Virus record (IMG/VR): IMGVR_UViG_3300036835_000046
Coordinates: 1-55,319 of that record
From: a virus
Strand: one strand, 5' to 3'
DNA length: 55,319 nucleotides
The position numbers and the translations under genes are program-made. The notes beneath the pieces are model-generated. The model searched no databases. It was not told the DNA's origin and was given only the letters and a program-made list of their open reading frames with translations. Positions 21,618-29,056 of the stretch are shown here, piece by piece. Numbering within the stretch: position 1 is the stretch's first letter; each line of letters opens with the position of its first letter.

Positions 21618-21950
21618 ATGGACGAATACAAGTGGGGCAACGTCACGATGCTGGCGGACGGCCACCGGCTGTTCCAGGAGCTTGAGGAGCCGAAGCGCTA
21701 TGCCATCGCGGATGACAGCGGCCGCGAGCCGCAGGACTGCGACGACGGCATCCTCTGGCTCGACTTCGACCGCGACCTGGAGATCGGCAGTGACAACGGA
21801 CGCGAGATCTTCACGATCCCGGTGATCGTGGACCGTCAAGACGAGAACTCGCGCACGATCTCGAACGCCGCCACGCTGCTCTGGCTGGCCGTCAACGTGT
21901 CGTGGCCGCTGACGGTGGATCACACCACCTACGCCGTCCAGGAGGTGTGA
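21618..21950 (+). CDS. Hypothetical protein (110 aa)
   Basis: ATG immediately after the preceding stop, with AAGGAGG upstream. Acidic (DDSGREPQDCDDGILWLDFD), then strands (IFTIPVIVDRQDENSRTISN) and a hydrophobic helix AATLLWLAVNVSWPL. Soluble alpha/beta. No family recognised. Confidence 0.6.
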   Translation: MDEYKWGNVTMLADGHRLFQELEEPKRYAIADDSGREPQDCDDGILWLDFDRDLEIGSDNGREIFTIPVIVDRQDENSRTISNAATLLWLAVNVSWPLTVDHTTYAVQEV

Positions 21951-21951
21951 C

Positions 21952-22149
21952 GTGATCGTTGTCATCAATCAGGGCAGCGAGCAGGCTGTCTTCGTCGGCG
22001 TCCAGCGGATCATCGAGGACACCACGCACAGCGGTCGCAAGATCGTCAACCTGCATGATGAAGTCGGCCTGGTGATTCCAGGCGGCGACGGCATCGACCT
22101 GACCAACACGGAGGTTTATCTCCTCCCGAATCCCGAAAGGAACAACTGA
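21952..22149 (+). CDS. Small hypothetical protein (65 aa)
   Basis: GTG at 21952 one base after the previous stop. Begins VIVVINQGSEQAVFVGVQRI and continues with HDEVGLVIPGGDGIDLTN. Beta-rich. Two tyrosine/leucine strands at the end. Function unknown. The next ATG follows one base after its stop. Confidence 0.6.
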   Translation: MIVVINQGSEQAVFVGVQRIIEDTTHSGRKIVNLHDEVGLVIPGGDGIDLTNTEVYLLPNPERNN

Positions 22150-22150
22150 C

Positions 22151-22459
22151 ATGGCAAAGCTGACCGATGAGAAGTGGACGCTCGTCCAGCACAGCGCCTA
22201 CGGCTACCAGGAGAAGCCGGGGTGGGAGAACGCCGTCGAGACGCGGCGGCTCACCACCGAGGCCGAACTGAAGCGTGTGCAGGACGTGGGCGGCTTCGTG
22301 TTCGATGACTACAACGCGGCCGACAAGCAGGAGTACGACTCCAACTACCCGGAGGGTGCGGGCAGCCGTCTCACCTATCCGCGTGTCAAGGGCACGTTCT
22401 CCGACCGCGAGATCGACGGCCTCAAGATCTACATCCCTGTCAAGGTCGTGCTGGGATGA
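22151..22459 (+). CDS. Hypothetical protein (102 aa)
   Basis: ATG with GAAAGGA upstream. Begins MAKLTDEKWTLVQHSAYGYQ. A central helix (TTEAELKRVQDVGGFVFDDY) precedes a polar loop and a strand LKIYIPVKVVLG. Overlaps the next gene by ATGA. Function unknown. Confidence 0.6.
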   Translation: MAKLTDEKWTLVQHSAYGYQEKPGWENAVETRRLTTEAELKRVQDVGGFVFDDYNAADKQEYDSNYPEGAGSRLTYPRVKGTFSDREIDGLKIYIPVKVVLG

Positions 22460-22725
22460 GCGACGATGACAAGCTGGAGTACGAGGTCGAGGTCAGCGGG
22501 CGCACTGACCCGCGCATTGCTGAGGCTGCTGAGGCGCTGAGCACTGACACCGACCTCATCATGGGCGTGTCCCAGTTCGACGGTGAGGTCACCGTCCTCT
22601 ACACGCCCGATCTCAACAAGGGTGACAACACCGTGTGGCAGTCGAAGCTGACGCGCGGCACGGACGGCATCCTGATCCTGATCGAGTCCATCGCTCGCCC
22701 CGAGTGGTGGGAAAAGAACCGCTAA
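22456..22725 (+). CDS. Hypothetical acidic protein (89 aa)
   Basis: ATGA overlap. Begins MSDDDKLEYEVEVSGRTDPR; helix RIAEAAEALSTDTDL; strands GEVTVLYTPDLNKGDN and GILILIESIARPEWW. A small ferredoxin-like alpha/beta fold would fit. No family recognised. Confidence 0.6.
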   Translation: MSDDDKLEYEVEVSGRTDPRIAEAAEALSTDTDLIMGVSQFDGEVTVLYTPDLNKGDNTVWQSKLTRGTDGILILIESIARPEWWEKNR

Positions 22726-22745
22726 GTAGCAACAAGGAGAACAAC

Positions 22746-23129
22746 ATGAGCACTAACACGAAGATCACCCTGCCCTTCGGCTGCAACAAGGGCCTCCCCA
22801 ACGGCGTCGAGATCGCCTGGGGTGCCCGTCTGATCGCCCCGGCCGATCTGGTCTGGGACCGGCAGGGCTGCGCTGGCGGCGAGGAGGGTGGCCCCGAGCG
22901 CGCCGAACTGCTGGAGTGGATGAACGGCGGCAGCATGAATGAGGCGCGCGAGTTCTGCCGCCTGCATGGGATCGGCACGCCGTTCAGCAGCATCGCTGAC
23001 AGCCGCTCCGAGGATGTCATCCAGCTTTACAGCGACGGACAGGGCCGGATCTACGGCTCGCCGCAGGGCAGCCACGGCTACGTCTACGTCTGCGCCTACC
23101 TCTACAAGCACATGAAGACGAGCGAGTAG
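22746..23129 (+). CDS. Hypothetical protein (127 aa)
   Basis: ATG at 22746 behind AAGGAGA. Begins MSTNTKITLPFGCNKGLPNG; contains helix RAELLEWMNGGSMNEAREFC and a glycine/tyrosine-rich C-terminus (GQGRIYGSPQGSHGYVYVCA). Four cysteines scattered. Directly abuts the winged-helix gene. Function unknown. Confidence 0.6.
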   Translation: MSTNTKITLPFGCNKGLPNGVEIAWGARLIAPADLVWDRQGCAGGEEGGPERAELLEWMNGGSMNEAREFCRLHGIGTPFSSIADSRSEDVIQLYSDGQGRIYGSPQGSHGYVYVCAYLYKHMKTSE

Positions 23130-23471
23130 ATGGCGCGCGGGAAGCGACCTACCGCGCTGTCAACCAAGGCGTTGGCAGCATTCCTGACATGGAAGCAGTA
23201 CGACGTGCTGCTGCTGCTCCAGCAGGAGGGGGCGCTTCCCGCCTGGCAGCTTGCCAGCTTCATGGATGACATCCGGGAGTATGACAAGGGCCATGGCGGG
23301 GAGTTCTACATCTCCAGCACGCCTGCGTCAGTCGGCAGTACGCTGCGCTCACTGGAGCGCAGGCTGCTGGTGAAGCGCACGCGCCACACCCAGCCCCACT
23401 GGACGATCACGCCACGTGGGGAGACAGCGATCAACTTCCTCGCTGACAACATCACGGCAGGAAAGAGGTGA
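23130..23471 (+). CDS. Winged-helix DNA-binding protein, MarR-like (113 aa)
   Basis: Residues about 15-60 read LAAFLTWKQYDVLLLLQQEG, ALPAWQLASFMDD, then SVGSTLRSLERRLLVKRTR and WTITPRGETAINFL, the helix-helix-recognition-helix-wing order of MarR/PadR-type proteins. The basic N-terminus (MARGKRPTALS) would add DNA contact. Likely a small transcription regulator. It lies 4 bases upstream of an XRE-type regulator, so the pair could control the early switch. It lacks the long dimer helices of full MarR (about 140 residues). Confidence 0.65.
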   Translation: MARGKRPTALSTKALAAFLTWKQYDVLLLLQQEGALPAWQLASFMDDIREYDKGHGGEFYISSTPASVGSTLRSLERRLLVKRTRHTQPHWTITPRGETAINFLADNITAGKR

Positions 23472-23475
23472 CAAT

Positions 23476-23733
23476 ATGCCTGCTCTAAATGAGCAGCGGC
23501 AGGAGCGCCGCGACGACTTCAACGAGGTTGTCGGCCACAACATCCGTGTGCTGCGCAACCGCAAGGGGATCGCTCCTGCGGAGATCGCCGCCGCTGCTGA
23601 CATCGACTACTCGAAGCTGTACGCCGTCGAGGCGGGACAGCGTTCGTTGAGCTTCTACGAGGCGTGCCTACTGGCTGACTGCCTCGAAGTGAGCCTGGAG
23701 TACCTGACCAAGCGCAAGCTGGCAGTTCGCTAG
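23476..23733 (+). CDS. XRE/Cro-CI-type helix-turn-helix regulator (85 aa)
   Basis: ATG at 23476 after AGAGGTGA. Residues about 18-75 match the HTH_3 fold: GHNIRVLRNRKGIAPAEIAA, AADIDYSKLYAVEAGQRSLS, FYEACLLADCLEVSLEYLTK. Such proteins are phage repressors, Cro-like factors or antitoxins. A promoter with a CCCCG-AC-CGGGG dyad in its spacer starts at the stop codon (23731), so autoregulation or control of the downstream unit is plausible but inferred. No partner toxin was recognised. Confidence 0.8.
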   Translation: MPALNEQRQERRDDFNEVVGHNIRVLRNRKGIAPAEIAAAADIDYSKLYAVEAGQRSLSFYEACLLADCLEVSLEYLTKRKLAVR

Positions 23734-23759
23734 ACAATCCCCGACCGGGGTGCTATGAT
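23731..23759 (+). promoter_or_regulatory. Sigma-70-like promoter with internal dyad
   Basis: TAGACA (23731-23736), 17-base spacer, TATGAT (23754-23759) with TGC just upstream. The spacer contains CCCCG-AC-CGGGG (23739-23750), an operator-like dyad. The ATG at 23766 is exactly six bases after the -10, fitting a leaderless transcript. Confidence 0.7.
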
Positions 23760-23792
23760 CCCTGTATGCCCAAACACGTCCGAGGAGGACAC

Positions 23793-24053
23793 ATGATCGG
23801 CTACATCGTCAAGGTCAAGGTCAGTCTGAGCCGCGACCCCGAGTGCAACCCCTTCACGCTGGTCGAGAGCCGTGATTTCGGCATCGACCGCCCGACGCCC
23901 GACAAGCTCAAGGCGTTCATCCAGGAGTGCCGCCAGCGCTACATGGATACCTACCCGACCAGGCAGGGCCGTCCGATCATGGACGCGCTGCTGCCGACCG
24001 ATGTCGAGGTCATCGACCTTGACACTCTGGAGAAGCTGGCGGTGGCGTCATGA
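23793..24053 (+). CDS. Hypothetical protein (86 aa, or 95 aa if leaderless)
   Basis: Two starts compete. ATG at 23793 has GAGGAGG 5 bases upstream and gives MIGYIVKVKVSLSRDPECNP. ATG at 23766 in the same frame lies where transcription should start and would add nine residues (MPKHVRGGH). Both may be used. The protein is strand-helix-strand with helix DKLKAFIQECRQRYMDTY. Function unknown. First gene of a new transcript running to about 25.9 kb. Confidence 0.65.
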   Translation: MIGYIVKVKVSLSRDPECNPFTLVESRDFGIDRPTPDKLKAFIQECRQRYMDTYPTRQGRPIMDALLPTDVEVIDLDTLEKLAVAS

Positions 24054-24232
24054 TCTTCCGCTTCGTCGTTGACGTGGAGGTCGAGAAGGAGAGCGGCAAG
24101 TTCGCCAGCCGCGACGAGATCGCTGAGAAGCTGATCGAGGCGATCACCGACGCCGACCCGCAGCAGATCGACACCGACAACGACGCCCTCTACAACACGA
24201 CCAACTGGGATGTCCAGGAGGACAGCAAGTGA
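24050..24232 (+). CDS. Small acidic protein (60 aa)
   Basis: ATGA overlap. Begins MIFRFVVDVEVEKESGKFAS, then helix DEIAEKLIEAITDADP and polar tail. Similar in plan to the preceding protein (strand, helix, acidic tail). GTGA overlap with the next gene. Function unknown. Confidence 0.6.
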   Translation: MIFRFVVDVEVEKESGKFASRDEIAEKLIEAITDADPQQIDTDNDALYNTTNWDVQEDSK

Positions 24233-24507
24233 CAAGCACACAGACACCGCCCCGCGACAACACCAAGCACGAATGGGAATTCGTGCCCATCGTCGGCGGC
24301 GTTCACAAGTACCCGGCTCGCTACGTCGGCCAGTGGAAGCGCGAGGAGACGGGCCAGCGCAAGGCCATCGTCGCCGCCCGCGACTACATAGCTGCTCATG
24401 AGGACGTGGAGCGCTGCCACATCTACCACACCCACCCTTCGCCGGGGCCGGTCAGCCGCTACTGCGGCATCGTCACCCGCGACGGCAAGTTCCGTCAGCC
24501 CAACTGA
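24229..24507 (+). CDS. Hypothetical protein (92 aa)
   Basis: GTG in GTGA overlap. Contains WEFVPIVGGVHKYPARYVGQ, a helix RKAIVAARDYIAAHEDV and a histidine/cysteine cluster (RCHIYHTHPSPGPVSRYCG) that could coordinate a metal. No family recognised. Confidence 0.6.
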   Translation: MTSTQTPPRDNTKHEWEFVPIVGGVHKYPARYVGQWKREETGQRKAIVAARDYIAAHEDVERCHIYHTHPSPGPVSRYCGIVTRDGKFRQPN

Positions 24508-24508
24508 C

Positions 24509-24997
24509 ATGGCTGGCGAGGAGAAGATGTATATCGAGGTGACATTCAACCGTCACCTCGACTCCGATGCGGATCGCAACCGCTTCGCACAACTGCTGGC
24601 CGACCAGTTGGTCAACGAGTACGGCGACATGCCGGGGATGCCCTCCAGCTACGGCCAGCGCATCACCAAGCGTGGCTGGGGCATGGGGCAGTCGATGGTC
24701 ATCGACCTGCGGCGCGTGGACGGCGGTGCGCACATCGCCAAGCGTGCTTACATGAACCAGGATCTCGTCGTCAAGCTCAGCAGCGGACTGGGGGCGATGG
24801 CTCCTGAAGATCCTGTCAAGGGCCGCTTCTTCCTCCGTGGCAGGGTCGTGGAGGGGATCAAGTCAGCAGTCGGCAGGCCCACCCGCATCGACCTGACGTT
24901 CGCTCAGGCTGAGGGCTTGTGCAACCGGCTGGCAGATGCGATGCTCCGACATCCCAAGTGCGGGATCAGTCCCGCCGTCGAGGAGGACGACGACTAG
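24509..24997 (+). CDS. Hypothetical protein (162 aa)
   Basis: ATG at 24509 one base after the preceding stop. Begins MAGEEKMYIEVTFNRHLDSD; helices NRFAQLLADQLVNEYGDMPG and FAQAEGLCNRLADAMLRHP; strand FFLRGRVVEGIKSAVGRPT. Mixed alpha/beta, acidic tail. No motif recognised. Confidence 0.6.
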   Translation: MAGEEKMYIEVTFNRHLDSDADRNRFAQLLADQLVNEYGDMPGMPSSYGQRITKRGWGMGQSMVIDLRRVDGGAHIAKRAYMNQDLVVKLSSGLGAMAPEDPVKGRFFLRGRVVEGIKSAVGRPTRIDLTFAQAEGLCNRLADAMLRHPKCGISPAVEEDDD

Positions 24998-24999
24998 CA

Positions 25000-25569
25000 A
25001 TGGCGAATCCATATCTACCCAAGGGCAAGGGAGGTGCAAAGCGCCGCTCGAACCCCTGGGACCCCACTGGCAACGGTCAGCCGCAGGCTGGGCTGGCCGG
25101 ACTGCTGTCACGTGGCCCGAAGCAGAGGCCGGTCCCGAAGCCGAAGACCAAGGAGGACTTCCGGCACGGCGGCTTGCTGTTCCATAATGCCAAGCTGCTT
25201 GGCGAAGACATCCGTGGCTACAAGGATGGAGTCTTCAGGCCCTTCGGCAGTGTGGATGTCAGCAATGGCGACATGACCTACACGCTCCACAACACCTACG
25301 GGTCGTGGATGGCGAATGTGGGCAGGAGCCACAACATGATGGAGATGGCGGCGGTCAGCCGAGCGATGGGCATCACCATGGGCACCGTGGAGATGTACCA
25401 CAACCTCGTCGCCCGCTTCGAGGCCGAGTTGAAGCTGCTCGGCGTCCCCACGCTCGCACAGCAGCGGCGCGAAGTCGAACGCCAGCACGAAGCAGCACGT
25501 AAACGTACACGACAGAAGGAGGCAGCGTTGCACGACGAGAACCCCTGGGTCAAGAAGGCCAAGAAGTGA
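25000..25569 (+). CDS. Basic hypothetical protein (189 aa)
   Basis: ATG at 25000 follows AGGAGGA at about 12 bases. A basic N-terminus (NPYLPKGKGGAKRRSNPW; RGPKQRPVPKPKTKEDF), a beta-like middle (FRPFGSVDVSNGDMTYTLHN), a helical segment MMEMAAVSRAMGITMGTVEM that could be helix-turn-helix, and a long basic C-terminal helix (QQRREVERQHEAARKRTRQK). DNA or RNA binding is likely from charge; specific role unknown. Confidence 0.6.
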   Translation: MANPYLPKGKGGAKRRSNPWDPTGNGQPQAGLAGLLSRGPKQRPVPKPKTKEDFRHGGLLFHNAKLLGEDIRGYKDGVFRPFGSVDVSNGDMTYTLHNTYGSWMANVGRSHNMMEMAAVSRAMGITMGTVEMYHNLVARFEAELKLLGVPTLAQQRREVERQHEAARKRTRQKEAALHDENPWVKKAKK

Positions 25570-25658
25570 ACTACGGCCAGGTCTGGGCCTTGTGCTTCTG
25601 GGGCTTCATCATCCTGCTCCTGCTAGGCGTGGGCAGCGCCACCTACATGGGCGTGTAA
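25566..25658 (+). CDS. Single-pass membrane miniprotein (30 aa)
   Basis: GTG at 25566 in a GTGA overlap. The whole product is essentially one membrane segment: VNYGQVWALCFWGFIILLLL followed by GVGSATYMGV. It fits precisely between two genes (2-base gap downstream), supporting reality. Small membrane peptides of this kind can tune host membrane proteins; that is speculation. Confidence 0.55.
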   Translation: MNYGQVWALCFWGFIILLLLGVGSATYMGV

Positions 25659-25660
25659 AC

Positions 25661-25933
25661 GTGCCTGTCAAGGCGAAGTCAGCGCGGCGACCGTACAGCG
25701 TGCAGATGCGCGCCAAGCCGTTTCGCTTGGTCGTACTGGACGGGCTGGGCGTGGACTGGATCGAGGTGTCCGTGTCTGCCTACCCACATGACGCAGGACC
25801 GGCACTCGACTTCCACAAGCTCGGCATCCACCGCGAGCCGCAGCACCTCATGACGCTGCCACTGCCAGCCGTCAGGGGCCTTGTCCGGCTCCTGCCCACC
25901 GCCATCAACGCGGCCTACAGAGCCAAACCGTAA
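25661..25933 (+). CDS. Small basic protein (90 aa)
   Basis: GTG at 25661 two bases after the previous stop. Starts VPVKAKSARRPYSVQMRAKP; strands FRLVVLDGLGVDWIEVSVSA; C-terminal hydrophobic helix LPLPAVRGLVRLLPTAINA. Last gene before the promoter at 25953. Function unknown. Confidence 0.6.
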   Translation: MPVKAKSARRPYSVQMRAKPFRLVVLDGLGVDWIEVSVSAYPHDAGPALDFHKLGIHREPQHLMTLPLPAVRGLVRLLPTAINAAYRAKP

Positions 25934-25952
25934 CCGCGTTGCCACAGCGCCC

Positions 25953-25980
25953 TTGATACTTTCGTCCAGGTCGCTATAGT
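25953..25980 (+). promoter_or_regulatory. Sigma-70-like promoter
   Basis: TTGATA (25953-25958), 16-base spacer, TATAGT (25975-25980). The nearest downstream gene starts at 26057 with GAGGAGG, giving a leader of about 70 bases. One of the best promoter matches in the window. Confidence 0.65.
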
Positions 25981-26056
25981 CTTTCCACCGCCCGACCGAT
26001 ACAGTGGTCAGGCAACACCGTCAACCGCAATACCAAACCCAATCGAGGAGGCCAAC

Positions 26057-26665
26057 GTGCCCATCACCATCCGCTCCAGCCGCAAGCCCGCCAAGGCGAC
26101 CGGCAACAGCCGTACCACGTCCACCCGGACGCGCACCACCCGCTCCGCTGCCAAGCCGTCCACGGCTCGGACGCGCAAGCCCGCCGCGAAGCAGACCGCC
26201 GCGAAGACCAACGGCGAGGTCGAGACGCGCATGACCCCGCCCGAGGGCATGACGGCGCGCGAACTCGCCACGTACGTCAAGAACGCGGAGAAGCTGGCCG
26301 CGCGGCGCGACAGCATGCGCGAGGAGATGGACGAGGTTGTCAAGGAGGTTCACACCCTCGCCATGGAGATGCTGGTCGAAGGGATCAGCATGGCCATCGT
26401 CAGCAAGACCCTGGGCATGTCGCGCCAGTGGCTCTACAAGCTGATCGAGGACAACGACCTCAACACCAACGCCCGCGACAACGGCGGGCGGGCCAAGAGC
26501 AAGCGCGCGAGCCGCAGCAAGCCCGCCGCGAAGCCCACCGCCCGCAAGAGCACGGCCCGCAAGAGCGCGGCCAAGAAGACCACCACACGGGCGCGGCGCG
26601 GCTCCAGCAAGCCCGCCAGCAAGGCCACGGCCAGCCGGGGTCGTCTCTCGATTCGCTCCCGCTAG
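26057..26665 (+). CDS. HTH protein flanked by histone-like basic tails (202 aa)
   Basis: GTG at 26057 behind GAGGAGG. Residues 1-55 are Arg/Thr/Lys/Ala-rich (RSSRKPAKATGNSRTTSTRT). Residues about 65-140 form a folded part: a helix GMTARELATYVKNAEKLAAR, a coiled-coil stretch, then AMEMLVEGISMAIVSKTLGM and SRQWLYKLIEDND, a resolvase-type helix-turn-helix. Residues 150-202 are a second Lys/Ala/Arg tail (KSTARKSAAKKTTTRARRGS). The combination suggests an abundant nucleoid-associated or chromatin-like protein with sequence recognition. It has its own promoter and terminators. Confidence 0.75.
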   Translation: MPITIRSSRKPAKATGNSRTTSTRTRTTRSAAKPSTARTRKPAAKQTAAKTNGEVETRMTPPEGMTARELATYVKNAEKLAARRDSMREEMDEVVKEVHTLAMEMLVEGISMAIVSKTLGMSRQWLYKLIEDNDLNTNARDNGGRAKSKRASRSKPAAKPTARKSTARKSAAKKTTTRARRGSSKPASKATASRGRLSIRSR

Positions 26666-26724
26666 GAGTGGGTAGGTAGACCAAGCCCGCCGCGTCAGGT
26701 GTGGCACGGACTGCCCTGGCCTTG

Positions 26725-26788
26725 TGCCTGCGTAGGCGGGCATCACGGAAGATGACGTAAGTGGAGCGCCCGCCTAGTGCGGGCGTTC
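26725..26788 (+). terminator. Two tandem hairpins
   Basis: TGCCTGC/GCGGGCA with GTAG loop (26725-26742) and GAGCGCCCGC/GCGGGCGTTC with CTAGT loop (26764-26788, ten pairs with one G-U), the latter followed by TGCTGTTCT. A good terminator for the 26057 gene. Confidence 0.6.
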
Positions 26789-26813
26789 TGCTGTTCTGAC
26801 AGCTAGGAGGACA

Positions 26814-27029
26814 ATGCGCATCCAGGATGCCAAGCGTGAGATCGAGCGTTCGCTCGGCCGTCGTGTCAATGTGATTGACCACGGTCGGATCGATCCCAAC
26901 GTGCTGGCGATGACCACCGAGGACACGCTGGAGGTGAGCGGCGTGAAGCAAACGTCAGTTCGCTTGACAACATGGTCGGGTGACAAGCAGACCCACCAGG
27001 CGATCCTCTCAACCGTGAATGAGAGGTGA
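26814..27029 (+). CDS. Small hypothetical protein (71 aa)
   Basis: ATG behind AGGAGG. Begins MRIQDAKREIERSLGRRVNV (amphipathic helix), then DHGRIDPNVLAMTTEDTLEV and a polar C-terminus. Could be an RNA- or DNA-binding domain by charge; nothing specific. GTGA overlap with the next gene. Confidence 0.6.
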   Translation: MRIQDAKREIERSLGRRVNVIDHGRIDPNVLAMTTEDTLEVSGVKQTSVRLTTWSGDKQTHQAILSTVNER

Positions 27030-27313
27030 CAGCAGGCACGTTCAGCCGACGCGCCAGGCTCAACGACATGCACCTCCACCACGTCAACGTACAGAAGGCT
27101 GCTCACTACCTGGGTGACATCGTGGTCTGCACTCTGCACGATGGCAAGTTCGTTTACGGTCGTGTAGACGCCGTTGACGAGTGGAAGGTGTATCTCGGGC
27201 GAGCGCAACCACCCAATGCAACAGATGTCAAGCTCCATGATGTAAAGGAGATTGACTACTACCGGGGTCCGGAGAGCCTTCCCGGCACCTCGACAGTCAC
27301 ACCGGGATCGTAG
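27026..27313 (+). CDS. Hypothetical protein with Sm/SH3-like pattern (95 aa)
   Basis: GTG in GTGA overlap. Residues 25-65 (KAAHYLGDIVVCTLHDGKF, VYGRVDAVDEWKVYLGRAQ) show the D-G-K/R-x-x-x-G-x-V rhythm of LSm/Hfq-like barrels, but the resemblance is short and not conclusive. Its stop lies in the first arm of the hairpin at 27301. Function unknown. Confidence 0.55.
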   Translation: MTAGTFSRRARLNDMHLHHVNVQKAAHYLGDIVVCTLHDGKFVYGRVDAVDEWKVYLGRAQPPNATDVKLHDVKEIDYYRGPESLPGTSTVTPGS

Positions 27314-27326
27314 GTCAGATCCCGGT
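27301..27326 (+). terminator. Hairpin ACCGGGATC/GATCCCGGT
   Basis: Nine perfect pairs, 8-base loop, overlapping the stop codon of the upstream gene. Further structured sequence follows to 27400, including GGCCCGC...GCGGGGCC and CCGC-TCTTT-GCGG. Confidence 0.6.
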
Positions 27327-27529
27327 CCGTCAGACCCCCTACAGGCCCGCCGAAGGGCTAGTCCCGGCTTCAGAAACACCGCTCTTTGCGGGGCCTTTAG
27401 GGGGACTGGACGTTTGTTCGATGGCGCTCCTAAGCCGCGCCTAAATAGGGTGCCGCCGTCCGCTGGGGAGAACCCCGGAGGCTCTGGCCAGCGCGACGGT
27501 CCTGTAACGCGAGTGAAAGGACTTCACTC
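27327..27529 (+). promoter_or_regulatory. Structured leader region of the 478-aa exported protein
   Basis: About 200 bases without a gene. Contains paired elements near 27341-27400 and GGCGC...GCGCC at about 27425-27443, and an AT-rich TAAATA at about 27443. No convincing -35/-10 pair. A GAAAGGA ribosome-binding site precedes the ATG at 27530. It may be a structured 5' untranslated region controlling the next gene. Confidence 0.4.
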
Positions 27530-28966
27530 ATGAGGCATAAGCCTCTCGTCATGGCGGCTGTGACAGCCGTGATGACAATCGGATCGGCGGGGGTGGCCAA
27601 CGCGCTCCCCGGCGACCGCGCCGTGTCGGACCTCAGCCCCTACCGGCTGAACGATCACACGCTGGAGCCGGGTTGCTTCGTCAACTCGTACCGGCTGCCG
27701 CAGTCGATCCAGGACCACCTCGACCTGTCCCTGCTGGATGCCGGGACCATCGGGGAGGATCTGCACGTGTCGGTGGACACCGGGGCCGATGCGTCGGTCG
27801 ATCAGGTGCTCGTCGCTGACAACGTGGGCTACAAGGTCTACAACACGTTCGACACCGGCACGATCAACAACGACCCTGACATCGATCCGGGCCAGACCGG
27901 CACCGGCATGAACGGGTTCACGGCGCGCGGCACCACCAGCACCCGCGACACCATCGTCTGCGTCTCCGACCACGGCGATGCGGGCCAGAACGAGCCGTAC
28001 CAGCAGGAGGCCGACGGCATGGTGTCGGCCAAGAACCGGCCCATCCTGTCACCCAAGGTGACGGCGGTCGGCGTCTCGGCCATCACGAACCTGAAGACGT
28101 TCAAGGTCGGGTTCGGGTACGACACCGAGCGGTGGTACAAGGTCCCGACGTACGACGGCCACTCGGCCTTCGCCAACGTGACCGACCCCAACGCCTTCCC
28201 GTCGCCGGTCTTCGGTGACAGCCGTCTGCCGCGTGTGGTGGACCTGTTCCCCCGTCAGGGTGGCAACGGGGTTTCCACCGACCCGGCCGACTTCACCTAT
28301 GACACCCGGCGTGTCAACGACTTCGACTCGTCGCGCGAGCCGTGGGCGTTCGGTGATCCGTTCGACGGTCAGACCGCGTTCTTCAAGCAGGACGGCGACG
28401 ACACCGCCTGGACCGACACGGCGACGACCAACAACGGGCTGTTCAACCTGCTGGCCACGCTGACCCAGGGCGACCTCCCGCTGTCCTGGAGCCTGCGTCC
28501 CTCGCTGGGCGCTCCGGACACCCTCCGGATCGGCACGTTCACACGTGACGACTACGACGCCTGGAACGCGGCGTGGCAGGCGTACTACAAGGGCGGCAAG
28601 CTGTGCGACGGCCCGGACGGCATGCGCGGTGTCAACGTGGGCGACCTCGGCTGCATCGTGCTCGTCCCCGGCACCAACTCGCCGGACCCGGACCAGAGCG
28701 TGACGGTCATCGTCAACCCACCTGTCACCCAGCCCGCGCCGACCCCGGCTGCCCCGGCCCCCGCTCCCATCGTGGTCAACCCGACCCCGGTGACGGTGCA
28801 GGCCCCGGCCGCTCCCGCGTCGGTCACCCCGTCGTCCGTGACCCACAAGGCCAAGGCGACGAAGACGCAGAAGAAGGCGTACGCCAAGTGCGTCAAGGCG
28901 GCTTCCAAGAAGCACGGCAGCAAGCACCGCAAGGCGCTCGCCAAGTGCCGCCGGATGCCGCACTAA
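27530..28966 (+). CDS. Exported protein with Pro/Ala linker and basic Cys-containing tail (478 aa)
   Basis: Sec signal peptide: MRHKPLVMAAVTAVMTIGSA with cleavage expected after VANA (residue 26). The mature domain (about 27-390) is Asp/Gly-rich with several cysteines (PGCFVNS, TIVCVSDHG, LCDGPDG, LGCIVL). Then a Pro/Ala/Val linker (PAPTPAAPAPAPIVV) about 60 residues long and a Lys-rich tail with KAYAKCVKAASKK and KALAKCRRMPH, a pattern common at the ends of actinobacterial secreted proteins. No enzymatic motif is recognised. It is the last rightward gene, has its own long leader and very biased G/C codons, suggesting high expression. It could be surface-exposed on the host or a virion part. 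Confidence 0.8.
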   Translation: MRHKPLVMAAVTAVMTIGSAGVANALPGDRAVSDLSPYRLNDHTLEPGCFVNSYRLPQSIQDHLDLSLLDAGTIGEDLHVSVDTGADASVDQVLVADNVGYKVYNTFDTGTINNDPDIDPGQTGTGMNGFTARGTTSTRDTIVCVSDHGDAGQNEPYQQEADGMVSAKNRPILSPKVTAVGVSAITNLKTFKVGFGYDTERWYKVPTYDGHSAFANVTDPNAFPSPVFGDSRLPRVVDLFPRQGGNGVSTDPADFTYDTRRVNDFDSSREPWAFGDPFDGQTAFFKQDGDDTAWTDTATTNNGLFNLLATLTQGDLPLSWSLRPSLGAPDTLRIGTFTRDDYDAWNAAWQAYYKGGKLCDGPDGMRGVNVGDLGCIVLVPGTNSPDPDQSVTVIVNPPVTQPAPTPAAPAPAPIVVNPTPVTVQAPAAPASVTPSSVTHKAKATKTQKKAYAKCVKAASKKHGSKHRKALAKCRRMPH

Positions 28967-29037
28967 GGAGCTAGAGCCTCCGGCTCAGCACACCGGCTCG
29001 GGCGGCGAACCCAACCCTCCGTCGCCCAGCCGGTGAA

Positions 29038-29056
29038 GTGTCAGGTAAACTGACAC
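29038..29056. promoter_or_regulatory. Dyad GTGTCAG-GTAAA-CTGACAC
   Basis: Seven perfect pairs. Both arms contain the TGTCA/TGACA pentamer enriched throughout. May act as hairpin or as protein site. Confidence 0.45.

Noticed and set aside
23130-24053. Toxin-antitoxin module around the XRE protein
   Set aside because: Neighbouring small proteins show no toxin signature (no RelE, HipA, Fic or similar motifs).
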